From assembly GCF_023715785.1 (NCBI RefSeq), contig NZ_JAMBOX010000003.1, positions 308,557 through 372,556 of the forward strand: a stretch of 64,000 nucleotides of DNA. The letters are read 5' to 3'. A program made the position numbers and the translations under genes. Position 1 is the first letter of the stretch. Every line of letters begins with the position of its first letter. Under the pieces are notes generated by a model. It was given only the letters and a program-made list of their open reading frames with translations, was not told where the DNA came from and did not search any database. Source of the DNA: Neobacillus niacini. GTDB lineage: Bacteria > Bacillota > Bacilli > Bacillales > Cytobacillaceae. This document shows positions 7,922 to 16,599 of the stretch, piece after piece.

Positions 7922-9592
7922 TTATTTCAGAAGATATACTCTTGTTTCAAAAGGCTTCAGCGTGAATTCTTTTCTTAATTTACGATCCTTAACATCATAG
8001 TTGTTAAGAATGAGTTCAGAAGCAGAAAAGGACACACAAGATGGCACCTTGAATCTTGCTGGCTTTTTGCTGAAGTTATTGATGACAATCGCCTTTTTAC
8101 CGCCCATTGTCCGGGTATACACGAAAAGCCTTGGATGATTAGGCAATAGCAATTCGTATGTACCATACACAAATAGCGGGTTTTCTTTGCGCAGGCGAAT
8201 CAATTTTTTATAAAAAGATAAGATCGAATCCGAATCGTTTAATTGTGCTGCCACATTAATTTTCCGATAATTAGGATTCACTTTCATCCAAGTGCGATCG
8301 GCCGTTGTAAATCCGGCCATATTTCCAGCATCCCATTGCATCGGGGTACGGGAATTGTCACGTCCTGATTCCCAGATGACCTTTATCACTTCAGTGTGTG
8401 GACGCCCTTTCGCCGTTTCAATCTTATAGTAATTGACCATGCCGACATCATTGTAATCCTCAATGGAAGGGAACTGAACGTTGGTCATCCCGATTTCCTG
8501 GCCCTGATAGATAAAGGGCGTTCCTTTCATTAGGAAATAAAGAGCTCCCAGCATTTTGGCGCTTTCCTTCCAAAATAGCTGATCATCCCCCCAACTCGAC
8601 ACCCGGCGGGTCTGGTCATGATTCTCAATATAGAGTGCATTCCAGCCTCTCCCTTCAAGCCCAAGCTGCCATTTCGTCAGGTTCTTTTTGAGCTTGCGGA
8701 TGTCGACTGAGCCATCGCCATCTTTCTCCCAAAGTTTAAGGAATTCAAATTGAAAAATCATATTAAAATAGCCGTTTTCTTCGTTGACCCATTTATCAAC
8801 GTCATTAATGCCGACTCCGTTCGCTTCACCGACTGTCATCACATCTCGCTTCTTGAAAGTCTTTTTTGAAAGCTCGGTTAGGTAATCATCAATGCCGTCC
8901 ACATTCATCATGTAAGGAAAGCAAGGAACATAATCAAAGCCCTCCGGGTTCGGCATATCCGGGAAGCCTGGTTCCTTTTTAATATGAGAAATGGCATCAA
9001 CACGGAACCCGTCAATCCCCTTATCAAGCCACCAATTGACCATATCATATAAGGCATTCCTTACCTCAGGATTTTCCCAATTCAAATCGGGCTGTTTCGC
9101 GGAAAAAATATGCATGAAATATTGATCTGTCTCTTCATCATATTTCCAAGCAGGACCGTTAAAAATCGATTCCCAGTTGTTCGGTTCTTTGCCATTTTTC
9201 CCATCCCGCCAAATATACCAATCGCGCTTTGGGTTGTCTTTGGAAGAACGCGACTCAATAAACCACTGATGTTCATCACTCGTATGATTGATGACAAGGT
9301 CGAGGATTATTTTCATCCCACGCTTATGAACTTCCTGAAGCAGTTCATCAAAATCTGCCATCGTCCCGAATTCATCCATAATATCTTGATAGTCGGAAAT
9401 GTCGTAGCCATTATCATCGTTAGGTGATTTATACATTGGAGATAACCAGATGACGTCGATCCCCAATTCTTTTAGATAATCTAATTTGCTCGTTACTCCT
9501 TTTAAATCCCCGATACCATCCCCATTGCTATCCATAAAACTGCGGGGATACACTTGATAGGCGACTGCTTCTTTCCACCATTTTTTTGTCAT
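7922..9592 (-). CDS. GH13 alpha-glucosidase (oligosaccharide hydrolase)
   Basis: 556 aa, the length of the GH13 oligo-1,6-glucosidase/alpha-glucosidase group. Conserved regions are present: DLVINHTSDEH (region I), GFRVDAISHI with the nucleophile Asp (region II), TVGEANG with the acid/base Glu (region III) and IENHDQTR (region IV). The residue after the nucleophile is Ala, where strict oligo-1,6-glucosidases usually have Val. This hints at alpha-1,4 or mixed specificity. No signal peptide, so it acts on sugars already imported. It is the last gene of the binding-protein/permease operon. Confidence 0.93.
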   Translation of the reverse strand: MTKKWWKEAVAYQVYPRSFMDSNGDGIGDLKGVTSKLDYLKELGIDVIWLSPMYKSPNDDNGYDISDYQDIMDEFGTMADFDELLQEVHKRGMKIILDLVINHTSDEHQWFIESRSSKDNPKRDWYIWRDGKNGKEPNNWESIFNGPAWKYDEETDQYFMHIFSAKQPDLNWENPEVRNALYDMVNWWLDKGIDGFRVDAISHIKKEPGFPDMPNPEGFDYVPCFPYMMNVDGIDDYLTELSKKTFKKRDVMTVGEANGVGINDVDKWVNEENGYFNMIFQFEFLKLWEKDGDGSVDIRKLKKNLTKWQLGLEGRGWNALYIENHDQTRRVSSWGDDQLFWKESAKMLGALYFLMKGTPFIYQGQEIGMTNVQFPSIEDYNDVGMVNYYKIETAKGRPHTEVIKVIWESGRDNSRTPMQWDAGNMAGFTTADRTWMKVNPNYRKINVAAQLNDSDSILSFYKKLIRLRKENPLFVYGTYELLLPNHPRLFVYTRTMGGKKAIVINNFSKKPARFKVPSCVSFSASELILNNYDVKDRKLRKEFTLKPFETRVYLLK

Positions 9593-9702
9593 ACCGCACC
9601 TCTCATTAACTTTTTTGCACTTTACACAACCTATTAAAAATCCAGCATACGGTTTTAACTGAACATCTGCATTACCGGCTTCTTCTTTATCCTACAATCC
9701 TA

Positions 9703-10539
9703 TTATTTGATTGAACCTTGCATGACACCCTTAATAATTTGCTTCTGACCAATCATGTACATAATTAAGATTGGAACGATTGTCATTAAAATGGCTGGAA
9801 TTAACAATTCCCAGTTATTCATATAGGTTCCGTTAAAAACCTTCATTTGAACAGGCATTGTATATACATTTTCATTATTAAGTACTAAGGAAGGAAGCAA
9901 GTAATCATTCCAGATCCATAAGACATTGAGAATCGCAATCGTAACGGTTATTGGCTTGAGCATTGGAAGAACAATCAGGAAAAACGTTTGTAATGTGCTG
10001 CATCCATCAATCCTGGCCGCTTCTTCAATCTCAAGCGGGATGGATTTAATAAACCCATGAAACATAAAAATCGAAAGCGCACTGCCAAAACCAATATAAA
10101 AGGCAATTAACAACGGAATCGGTATGACATCAATCACCTGAAGCTTTGCCCCATAAATATGCATAAGCGGAATCATTAACGATTGGAACGGAATGACCAT
10201 GGAGGCAACTAATATGGTGAAAAATATTTTATTATATTTGGATGGTTTTCTTACAAGGTGATAAGCCGACATTGCGGAAAAAAATACAATTAAAATCGTA
10301 CTGATTGTTGTAATTAGGAATGTGTTTTTAAATGTAACGGCAAAATTCATCTTCTCTATGACATCAGCAAATTGCGAGAAATCCCAACTTGTAGGTAAAG
10401 AAAACGGAGAGACCAAGATTTCCCCATTACTTTTAAACGAGTTAATGATCAGCAAATAGAAGGGAAATATAAAGCAAATTAAGGCTATGATCGCAATGAC
10501 GTAAGTGAAGATGGAAGTCATTATTTTCCGTTTTGCCAT
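9703..10539 (-). CDS. Sugar ABC transporter permease (MalG-like)
   Basis: 278 aa with six predicted membrane helices. The EAA loop that docks to the ATPase is EIEEAARIDGCSTLQTF followed by LPMLKP, typical of carbohydrate uptake permeases of the MalG type. It starts one base inside the stop of the partner permease (TAATG), indicating coupling. No ATPase gene is present in the operon, so a shared MsmX-type ATPase elsewhere is expected. Confidence 0.93.
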   Translation of the reverse strand: MAKRKIMTSIFTYVIAIIALICFIFPFYLLIINSFKSNGEILVSPFSLPTSWDFSQFADVIEKMNFAVTFKNTFLITTISTILIVFFSAMSAYHLVRKPSKYNKIFFTILVASMVIPFQSLMIPLMHIYGAKLQVIDVIPIPLLIAFYIGFGSALSIFMFHGFIKSIPLEIEEAARIDGCSTLQTFFLIVLPMLKPITVTIAILNVLWIWNDYLLPSLVLNNENVYTMPVQMKVFNGTYMNNWELLIPAILMTIVPILIMYMIGQKQIIKGVMQGSIK

Positions 10540-11420
10540 TATGCCTCAACCTCCATTTTCTTGCTGGAATAAACCTGAAAACCGGTAACAACAGCAACAA
10601 TAACGAATAAAATGATGGCCTCAGCTTGACCAGTGCCATAATTCGATTCAACAAAGGCTTTATTTACAACATGCATCGAAACCATCTTGGTGCTGTCGAA
10701 CGGGCCGCCTTTTGTCAGGGCAAAGTTCAAGTCATAAACCATAAATGCATTTTTCAGTGATAAGAAGACGGTGACAACAAAGGATGGCACCATTAACGGA
10801 AGCGTTACATTAAATAATCTTCTTAAAGGACCTGCGCCATCAATGGTGGATGCTTCAATTAGGTCCTTCGGAATACTGATTAATCCGGCAATGAAAATAA
10901 TCATCATATAGCCGGAGGTTTGCCAAATCGTAACGATGACAAGCGCCCAGAAAGCCATATCCGGATCACCCAGCCAACCAAGCTCCAGCCATCTAATCCC
11001 CATTTTTCCCCCGATTGCCGGTAAGGATTGGACAAATATAAATTGCCAGATATAACCTAGCAGCAATCCACCGATTAAGTTTGGAGTAAAATAGGCGGTC
11101 CTTAGTGAGTTTTGAATTTTCATACCCGAAGTAACCAGGTAAGCCAACCCAAAACCTACCATATTCACAAAAAAGACAGTGGCAAATACGAACTTAAGCG
11201 TCAGCCAAAGTGATTCCCAGAAATCCTTATCATCCATCGCATTAAGATAATTATATATTCCGGAAAACACCATTGGGTCAGTTGGGTTATCCATTTTGAA
11301 AAGCGTCAGGTAAATTCCATACAGGAAAGGAATGATGACTGTCATCGCAAAAAATAACGTTGTCGGTCCCAGGAATAACAGAGAATTGCCCCAGTCGGCC
11401 AATTTGCTTCCACGCTTCAT
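10539..11420 (-). CDS. Sugar ABC transporter permease (MalF-like)
   Basis: 293 aa, six membrane helices, EAA loop LIEASTIDGAGPLRRLF followed by LPLMVP. It forms the membrane channel with the next gene. It lies 98 bases downstream of the binding-protein gene, with a hairpin in between that should lower its expression relative to the binding protein. Confidence 0.93.
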   Translation of the reverse strand: MKRGSKLADWGNSLLFLGPTTLFFAMTVIIPFLYGIYLTLFKMDNPTDPMVFSGIYNYLNAMDDKDFWESLWLTLKFVFATVFFVNMVGFGLAYLVTSGMKIQNSLRTAYFTPNLIGGLLLGYIWQFIFVQSLPAIGGKMGIRWLELGWLGDPDMAFWALVIVTIWQTSGYMMIIFIAGLISIPKDLIEASTIDGAGPLRRLFNVTLPLMVPSFVVTVFLSLKNAFMVYDLNFALTKGGPFDSTKMVSMHVVNKAFVESNYGTGQAEAIILFVIVAVVTGFQVYSSKKMEVEA

Positions 11421-11453
11421 TTATTTCACATCCTGTCCTAAAATTAAAAACAA

Positions 11454-11481
11454 GTGGGCGAGATCCTCACTCCCCGCCCAC
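11454..11481 (-). terminator. Intra-operon attenuating hairpin
   Basis: Stem GTGGGCG/CGCCCAC followed on the minus strand by TTGTTTTTAATTTT. It lies between the solute-binding protein gene and the permeases and would allow higher expression of the former. Confidence 0.7.
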
Positions 11482-11517
11482 TCTAGTGGTTTTCTCATGT
11501 TAAAATCAGTTTAGGAA

Positions 11518-12822
11518 TTACTTTTGCTTTTTAAAGTTTTCCTCAACGAATTTTGCCAAATCGGCTCTCTTAGATTCTTTTGCAATAAATTTTTGAACCT
11601 CAGGTCCGACTGTTGTAGACCACTCGGAAGCATTGATATAGTTAGTAGTGAACGGCATTGTCTTGCCTTTCTCAATTGCGTTACCAATTGCAACACCAAG
11701 CGGATTTGTCACTTTGTTTGGATTGTTCTTGAATGCAGAAATGATTTGAGCCTTATTTACGACGAAATCTTGTCCTGCTTCATCATATACTAGCCATTCA
11801 AGGAATTTCTCAGCTGCTTCCTGCTGCTCTTTTGATGCCTTTTTATTGATCACAAATACTTGAGTAGGGCCAGCAGCGATTTTATTGTTCAGTTCATTGT
11901 CAGCATTGTTGTCAACAGGAACTGGCATAAATCCGAACTTGGAGCCTTCAAGGGCCTTCAGTGAATCAAATGCCCAGTTACCGTTGAATAGAATAGCAGA
12001 TTCGCCTTTACCAACAGCTACATGTGCTGCATCATAGTATTGGCCGATCGGGCGGTCACCAAATTTGTTATATTCTTTGGAAGCTAATAGTTCCATAGTG
12101 TCATAGTAGCCATTCCATACGTCATTCTTGGCAAGATCTTCTTTGCCGGCAGCTAATTGATCAGCAAGAGTAGTAGGATTTTCAGACTGATTTAAGAATA
12201 ATGAACTATAGTGGTTACCCACAGACCATGCTTCTGTCTGATAAGCGACTGGGTACTCAACGCCGGATGCTTTAATCTTATCTAATAGATCTTTAAATTT
12301 ATCTCTTGTATTAATGGAGAATGGGTCAAAGTTTCCACCCACTGCTTTTTCCACTACTTGTTGATTGTATACTAACCCCATGCCTTCTACTGCAAATGGG
12401 AAGCCAACCACTTTGCCATCGGCGTTTTTAAGTGCTACGTCTGTTTCTTCATTCCATTTCTTGTCTGAAAGGTCGATGCCGACATCTTTGTATTTATGTA
12501 AGGCAGCATACGGTTCAAACATGGCCAGTGTAACCGTTTTCCCAGAAGACGTCAGTTTATCGAAAACATTCAGTGTATCCCCAACGGCAGTCGAGTTTAC
12601 TTCAATTTTAACTTCTGGATTCGCTTTCATAAAATCCTTTGCTGCTTGTTTGAACTGTGCGTCAATCTCACCTTTAGCATTTGTTACGATGATATTAACC
12701 TTGCCATCTTTTGAACCTGTTGATTCATTACTTGATTTTCCGCTACATGCAGCCAATGAAAGTGTTAAAGCGGCCGCAACGCCAATAGCTGCTGATTTCT
12801 TCATAAATCCTTTGATCCCCAT
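11518..12822 (-). CDS. Extracellular sugar-binding lipoprotein of the ABC transporter
   Basis: 434 aa. A lipoprotein signal peptide (basic start, hydrophobic core, LSLAAC lipobox with Cys at about residue 26) precedes a family-1 extracellular solute-binding domain. Blocks such as VDNNADNELNNKIAAGPTQ and EQQEAAEKFLEWL fit maltose/oligosaccharide binding proteins. AAAGGAG lies eight bases before the ATG. It is the first gene of the operon with two permeases and a GH13 glucosidase, which argues for an alpha-linked glucooligosaccharide as ligand. The exact sugar is not shown by sequence. Confidence 0.93.
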   Translation of the reverse strand: MGIKGFMKKSAAIGVAAALTLSLAACSGKSSNESTGSKDGKVNIIVTNAKGEIDAQFKQAAKDFMKANPEVKIEVNSTAVGDTLNVFDKLTSSGKTVTLAMFEPYAALHKYKDVGIDLSDKKWNEETDVALKNADGKVVGFPFAVEGMGLVYNQQVVEKAVGGNFDPFSINTRDKFKDLLDKIKASGVEYPVAYQTEAWSVGNHYSSLFLNQSENPTTLADQLAAGKEDLAKNDVWNGYYDTMELLASKEYNKFGDRPIGQYYDAAHVAVGKGESAILFNGNWAFDSLKALEGSKFGFMPVPVDNNADNELNNKIAAGPTQVFVINKKASKEQQEAAEKFLEWLVYDEAGQDFVVNKAQIISAFKNNPNKVTNPLGVAIGNAIEKGKTMPFTTNYINASEWSTTVGPEVQKFIAKESKRADLAKFVEENFKKQK

Positions 12823-12840
12823 TTACTCATCTCCTTTTTA

Positions 12841-12911
12841 AAAAAGCGTTTCCAATTAGGAAAATTTCTTGCTTACAAGCAGATTATATGACAGAATATT
12901 TCCTAGGTCAA
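12841..12911 (-). promoter_or_regulatory. Sugar operon promoter with cre-like site
   Basis: On the minus strand, -35 TTGACC (12911-12906), a 17-bp spacer and -10 TATAAT (12888-12883) lie before the binding-protein gene. Downstream, TTGGAAACGCTTTTT (12855-12841) matches the CcpA consensus with one mismatch and would block early elongation under glucose. CTTG-N4-CAAG between them is a candidate site for the divergent LacI protein. Confidence 0.7.
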
Positions 12912-12970
12912 TATATTTATTTTTTAAAAGTTTACTACTTTTACTCTAGTTTTTATAAGGAAGTGTCTCT

Positions 12971-13990
12971 ATGAAAATTACGCTTAAGGAAATTGCCAAA
13001 ATGGCGGGTGTATCCACATCAACCGTCTCAAGGGTACTTAATAATAGCAAGCCTGTTAACGAGGAAATCCGCAAGCGGGTATTGGATGTTCTAAAGGAAA
13101 CAAATTATCTTCCCTTTGTTGCCCAGAACCTGGTTTTGCAACAAGAACGGCTTTTAATCGGGGTGATTTGCCCGCAGCACAGCAATACAGTGCTTGATGA
13201 TTTAATTTTAGGAATTAACCGTGTTTGCAAAATTTATGGATATGACACTGTAATTGGTTTGACCGACAGTACCCGGGAAAATGAAATGCATTATATTGAT
13301 TTATTCAGCAATGTCTTATCTGTTCAAGGTATCATTTTTATGGGAAATCAATGGGATGAACAATATACAGAGATTACCAGGAAAAATATTATCCCAGTTG
13401 TGCTTGCTGGGCAAATTTCTTCCATCCCTTCAATTCCATCTGTACATGTTGACAACCTTACTGCCTCTTATGAAGCAGTAACATATCTAATTTTAAATGG
13501 ACATAGGCAAATTGCCATGATTCGAGGAACAAATGGGAAATCTATTAGGGAGGATCGATTTACGGGGTACAAGAATGCATTGGCGGATGCCGGTATACCA
13601 TTCGATGAACGGTTAGTTGCAGATAGTGATTTTTCAATAGAAGGTGGAGGGAAAGCAATGGCATCCCTATTGGAGCAAAATACTTTACCGACTGCCGTTT
13701 TTTGTTCGACGGATTCGATGGCAATCGGGGCCATCAACTATCTGAGCGACAATGGCTATCGAGTTCCGGAAGATATCTCGGTATTTGGTTTTGACGGTCT
13801 TGAAATAACGAAGTTGGTACGCCCTTCATTGTCGACGGTTGAATATTCTGCAGTTGAGATCGGAATGACAGCAACAAGAAATCTGATTAAACTTTGCAAA
13901 GGTGAGGAGCACATTGCCCCCCATATCAATGTGATTCATCATCTGGTTCCACGTGAAAGCACTCAATCTCTCAATCTTGTAAAAAGATAA
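12971..13990 (+). CDS. LacI family transcriptional regulator
   Basis: 339 aa. The N-terminal helix-turn-helix and hinge (TLKEIAKMAGVSTSTVSRVL, residues 4-23) are standard for LacI/GalR, followed by a periplasmic-binding-like effector domain with DNLTASYEAVTYL and CSTDSMAIGAINYL. It is divergent from the sugar transporter operon and is very probably its local repressor, with an imported oligosaccharide as inducer. AAGGAAGTG precedes the ATG, and a T-tailed terminator follows. Confidence 0.93.
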   Translation: MKITLKEIAKMAGVSTSTVSRVLNNSKPVNEEIRKRVLDVLKETNYLPFVAQNLVLQQERLLIGVICPQHSNTVLDDLILGINRVCKIYGYDTVIGLTDSTRENEMHYIDLFSNVLSVQGIIFMGNQWDEQYTEITRKNIIPVVLAGQISSIPSIPSVHVDNLTASYEAVTYLILNGHRQIAMIRGTNGKSIREDRFTGYKNALADAGIPFDERLVADSDFSIEGGGKAMASLLEQNTLPTAVFCSTDSMAIGAINYLSDNGYRVPEDISVFGFDGLEITKLVRPSLSTVEYSAVEIGMTATRNLIKLCKGEEHIAPHINVIHHLVPRESTQSLNLVKR

Positions 13991-13999
13991 TCAGAGTCC

Positions 14000-14031
14000 G
14001 GACCTTTCTTATTAAGACGAGGTCCTTTTTT
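14000..14031 (+). terminator. Terminator of the lacI-type gene
   Basis: GGACC and GGTCC arms with a 16-base loop and six T residues. Confidence 0.65.
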
Positions 14032-14047
14032 GCTCTAGATAAGAAAA

Positions 14048-14073
14048 GGACCCATCTCGTTTGAGATGGGTCC
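14048..14073 (-). terminator. Terminator of the truncated haemoglobin gene
   Basis: GGACCCATCTC and GAGATGGGTCC form an 11-bp stem with a 4-base loop. On the minus strand it is followed by TTTTCTT. Confidence 0.8.
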
Positions 14074-14078
14074 CTATA

Positions 14079-14486
14079 TTAATCTTCTTTATCGGAACTG
14101 TTTACCATTATTCCGGCTACTTGGGTCAGGCGATCGTAGAAAACTTGGCCCGCCGGAGTCTGGTCAAGACCGATTTCTCGAAATGCTTCTTTCATGCAGC
14201 GAAGCCAGCACTGGGCTCTTCTTGGCGTCACTTCAAATGGCAGATGACGCTGCTGCATCGCCGGAGGTCCGAACTCCTGGCTGTACAGTGCCGGGCCGCC
14301 CAAGAATTGCGGCAGGAACATCCGTTGCTTGCGTTTAATTTCTTCCATGTCCCCTTCAAATAATGGAGCCAATTCAGGATCCGCATAGACGCGCGGGTAA
14401 AAGGCGTCGACCAGTTTATTAATCGTTTCCTGCCCGCCGATTTCTGTATAAAGTGATTTAAATGAAATATCCAAATTGCTCACCAT
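14079..14486 (-). CDS. Group II truncated haemoglobin
   Basis: 135 aa. LYTEIGGQETINKLVDAFYPRV is the family opening, FLPQFLGGP and FGPPAMQQRHLPF carry the CD region and the proximal-His block, and HLPFEVTPRRAQCWLRCM matches group II (YjbI-like) proteins, whose Trp on helix G binds ligand. The role is probably oxygen or NO binding. The upstream region carries a perfect Fnr/Rex-type palindrome at -41.5 of the predicted start, implying induction at low oxygen. The start codon is uncertain (ATG at 14486 or GTG three bases on). Confidence 0.93.
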   Translation of the reverse strand: MVSNLDISFKSLYTEIGGQETINKLVDAFYPRVYADPELAPLFEGDMEEIKRKQRMFLPQFLGGPALYSQEFGPPAMQQRHLPFEVTPRRAQCWLRCMKEAFREIGLDQTPAGQVFYDRLTQVAGIMVNSSDKED

Positions 14487-14515
14487 CCCTTGTTTATTTT
14501 CCCCTGTAATAAAAT

Positions 14516-14558
14516 ATTATAAAGATTTGTCGGATGGTGTTTTGTGATATAAATCACA
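14516..14558 (-). promoter_or_regulatory. Fnr-type box and promoter of the truncated haemoglobin gene
   Basis: TGTGA-TATAAA-TCACA (14543-14558) is a perfect Fnr consensus. On the minus strand TATAAT (14521-14516) gives a predicted start near 14509, placing the box centre at -41.5. The -35 region (CAAAAC) is poor, as expected for an activator-dependent promoter. The same palindrome also fits Rex. Confidence 0.75.
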
Positions 14559-14603
14559 CTCATTGCTGAATTACACAAATTCCCATCGTTCTGGGTATCG
14601 ATT

Positions 14604-15296
14604 TTAAATTACTACATCCTTTACTTTTTCAATTACCTTTCCATTAATGGGCTTAAGGAAACTTCCTTCGAACCGGACTGCCGAGCCGAAATGGTATTCT
14701 AAGGCTTGCAGATCCTTATGTAACTCACCAATATTTTCGCCTGTCAATCCCGAACCAGGCATAATAATTGGCGCATGAGCGCTTGCCGCTCCAATCTGCA
14801 TCATGCTTTTTATCGTATCAGCACCCTCAATTGCGGTCGGCCTTCCCCCTGATGTTAACACCCGATCCACCCGAAAAGGCCCCTCACATAAAGAACGGTA
14901 AATCCCCTGTGTGTTTCCAACATCAATCGCGCGATGAAACGTAACCGACAGTCCTTTGCTTTCCTCGAGCACCATGCCAAGCAGGTCACTATCCAGCGTT
15001 CCCGTTTCCGTGGTTGCACCGAAAACGATTCCTGCAGCCCCAAGTTCCTGGGCAATTTTGATATCCTCACATATCGCAGCCCACTCTTGTCCCCGATATG
15101 TAAAAGAATAACTATGCGGCCTGATCATCACCATTACCGGAATCTTGACACTCTTTACAACGGTTTTGATGATACCGTAGCTTGGAGTCAACCCTCCTTC
15201 GCCGATTGCCGAAACCAATTCAAGCCTGTCCGCCCCATGCGCTTCCGCCGCACGTGCATCCTCGTCATTTAAAACAATAATTTCAACTAAACTCAT
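14604..15296 (-). CDS. cutC: CutC family protein
   Basis: 230 aa, full length for CutC. EIIVLNDEDARAAEAHGADR, RLELVSAIGEGGLTPS, VMIRPH and TFHRAIDV are family signatures of this TIM-barrel protein. CutC was named for copper homeostasis, but its biochemical reaction is not settled. AAGGAG precedes the ATG at good distance. It stands alone, ahead of a VOC protein on the same strand. Confidence 0.93.
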   Translation of the reverse strand: MSLVEIIVLNDEDARAAEAHGADRLELVSAIGEGGLTPSYGIIKTVVKSVKIPVMVMIRPHSYSFTYRGQEWAAICEDIKIAQELGAAGIVFGATTETGTLDSDLLGMVLEESKGLSVTFHRAIDVGNTQGIYRSLCEGPFRVDRVLTSGGRPTAIEGADTIKSMMQIGAASAHAPIIMPGSGLTGENIGELHKDLQALEYHFGSAVRFEGSFLKPINGKVIEKVKDVVI

Positions 15297-15337
15297 GCAG
15301 ATTTCTCCTTCCTTTTACTTTAAAATACTTATATTTT

Positions 15338-15721
15338 TCACGGTGCCACCAACTCGACCTTTATTCGGTCGGGGTCTTCAAAAAATACGGCATAATGATG
15401 CTGGCCGCCTGCATACGGGTGTTTGTCTGAATAGAGAATACGCAAACCCTTCTCCTTTAATTTTTCAGTCATTGCATCAACCTGTTCCCTCGATTCTACA
15501 TGAAAGGCAAGATGATTTAACCCAACCCTTCGGCGATGGTATGGAGGGTCCATGAACCGTTCCTCTGCTTGTACAAAAACAAGATAGGTTTCACCGTACT
15601 TCCAACTGATGCCGAAATCCCACTGCTGGTATTGCTGGTAACCCAATTCAGTTAATAACCATTCCCAGAATTCGATCGTTTTATTTAGATTTGAAACATT
15701 GATTTCAAGATGATGAAGCAT
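15338..15721 (-). CDS. VOC family protein (glyoxalase fold)
   Basis: 127 aa with two beta-alpha-beta-beta-beta modules. It opens MLHHLEINVSNLNKTIEFWE and ends with EDPDRIKVELV, where His and Glu could bind a metal. Resembles glyoxalase/bleomycin-resistance proteins; no substrate can be assigned. It lies 41 bases upstream of cutC and may be co-transcribed with it. Confidence 0.88.
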   Translation of the reverse strand: MLHHLEINVSNLNKTIEFWEWLLTELGYQQYQQWDFGISWKYGETYLVFVQAEERFMDPPYHRRRVGLNHLAFHVESREQVDAMTEKLKEKGLRILYSDKHPYAGGQHHYAVFFEDPDRIKVELVAP

Positions 15722-15826
15722 GACGTACCCCCTTCTTTTACTTCACTGTAACATGAACGAATGATTTTTCAAAAATTGCAACAATTCCCCCAGTATTCTA
15801 TGATTAACTTGGAAAGGAGGAGGATT

Positions 15827-16198
15827 ATGACAAATATTCAAAAGGTTGGACAAATTGGGGTACCCGTAAAAGATGTAGAAAGATCCATTCAATTTTACAA
15901 AGAGAAGCTCGAGCTGCCGCTGCTGTTTAGTACGGATACAATGGCTTTTTTCGACTGTAACGGTCTGCGTCTTCTCCTGAGCCTTCCGGAAAAGGAGCAG
16001 TTTGCCCATCCAAGCTCCGTCGTTTATTTTCAAGTAGAAAATATTAAGGAAAGCTATGAAAAGATGATGGAAAAGGGCGTTGAATTCGTCGGTGAACCCC
16101 ACGTTGTTGCGAAAATGGGACAAACCGAAACATGGATGACGTTTTTCAAAGACACCGAAAACAACGTTCATGCATTAATGAGCGAGGTACATAATTAA
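15827..16198 (+). CDS. VOC family protein (glyoxalase fold)
   Basis: About 123 aa from the ATG at 15827, which follows GGAAAGGAGGAGG. VGQIGVPVKDVERSIQFYKE and the C-terminal DTENNVHALM are the paired VOC motifs. It is divergent from another VOC gene with only about 100 bases between the starts. Enzymatic role unknown. Confidence 0.88.
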   Translation: MTNIQKVGQIGVPVKDVERSIQFYKEKLELPLLFSTDTMAFFDCNGLRLLLSLPEKEQFAHPSSVVYFQVENIKESYEKMMEKGVEFVGEPHVVAKMGQTETWMTFFKDTENNVHALMSEVHN

Positions 16199-16202
16199 TA
16201 GA

Positions 16203-16230
16203 AGGTGAGGCTGTTTTTTCGGCCTCACCT
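16203..16230. terminator. Hairpin after the VOC gene
   Basis: AGGTGAGGC and GCCTCACCT form a 9-bp stem between convergent genes. The T-tail is weak. Confidence 0.55.
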
Positions 16231-16237
16231 CTTGTAT

Positions 16238-16426
16238 TTAGTCAATTCTTTTTTCAAAAATGGCTTCGTAATAGGCGGCGGAACCGTAAGCTCCGACCCC
16301 GGGCGCAAAAATTTGCACCAGCCTCCAGCCTTTCCTCGCATTCTGTTGAATGACTTCATGATAGCTTTCTTTCGGTTTCCCACTTAACTTGCTTAATTCT
16401 ATTTTTTCAAATTTGTATTCGTACAT
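16238..16426 (-). CDS. DUF4177 family small protein
   Basis: 62 aa from the ATG at 16426 after GGGGGCGGG. It opens MYEYKFEKIELS and ends with GWRLVQIFAPGVGAYGSAAY, followed by an aromatic/acidic strand, the DUF4177 pattern. Small cytoplasmic protein of unknown role. Confidence 0.8.
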   Translation of the reverse strand: MYEYKFEKIELSKLSGKPKESYHEVIQQNARKGWRLVQIFAPGVGAYGSAAYYEAIFEKRID

Positions 16427-16503
16427 CTGCCCGCCCCCTATTATTTTTCTATTATATACGTTAGTATGGCGCGCGAGTTTCAATATTTTTCAAAAAAGTG
16501 TCA

Positions 16504-16532
16504 TTGACCAAGCTGGCCGTTTATATTAATAT
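16504..16532 (+). promoter_or_regulatory. Promoter of the queT riboswitch transcript
   Basis: TTGACC (16504-16509), 17 bp, TAATAT (16527-16532). Confidence 0.55.
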
Positions 16533-16551
16533 ATTAGTTTGTAAGTATTAT

Positions 16552-16590
16552 AGAGTGGTTCGAGAACCTCCCACTATAAAAAACTAAGGA
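16552..16590 (+). promoter_or_regulatory. preQ1-I riboswitch
   Basis: AGTGG and CCACT form the P1 stem around an A-rich loop, followed by the characteristic tail ATAAAAAACTAAGG that folds back as an H-type pseudoknot. The 3' end of the aptamer contains the AAGGAG ribosome site of the next gene, so ligand binding should block translation initiation. The next gene is a QueT transporter, the expected target. Confidence 0.92.
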
Positions 16591-16599
16591 GAAGTGAAT

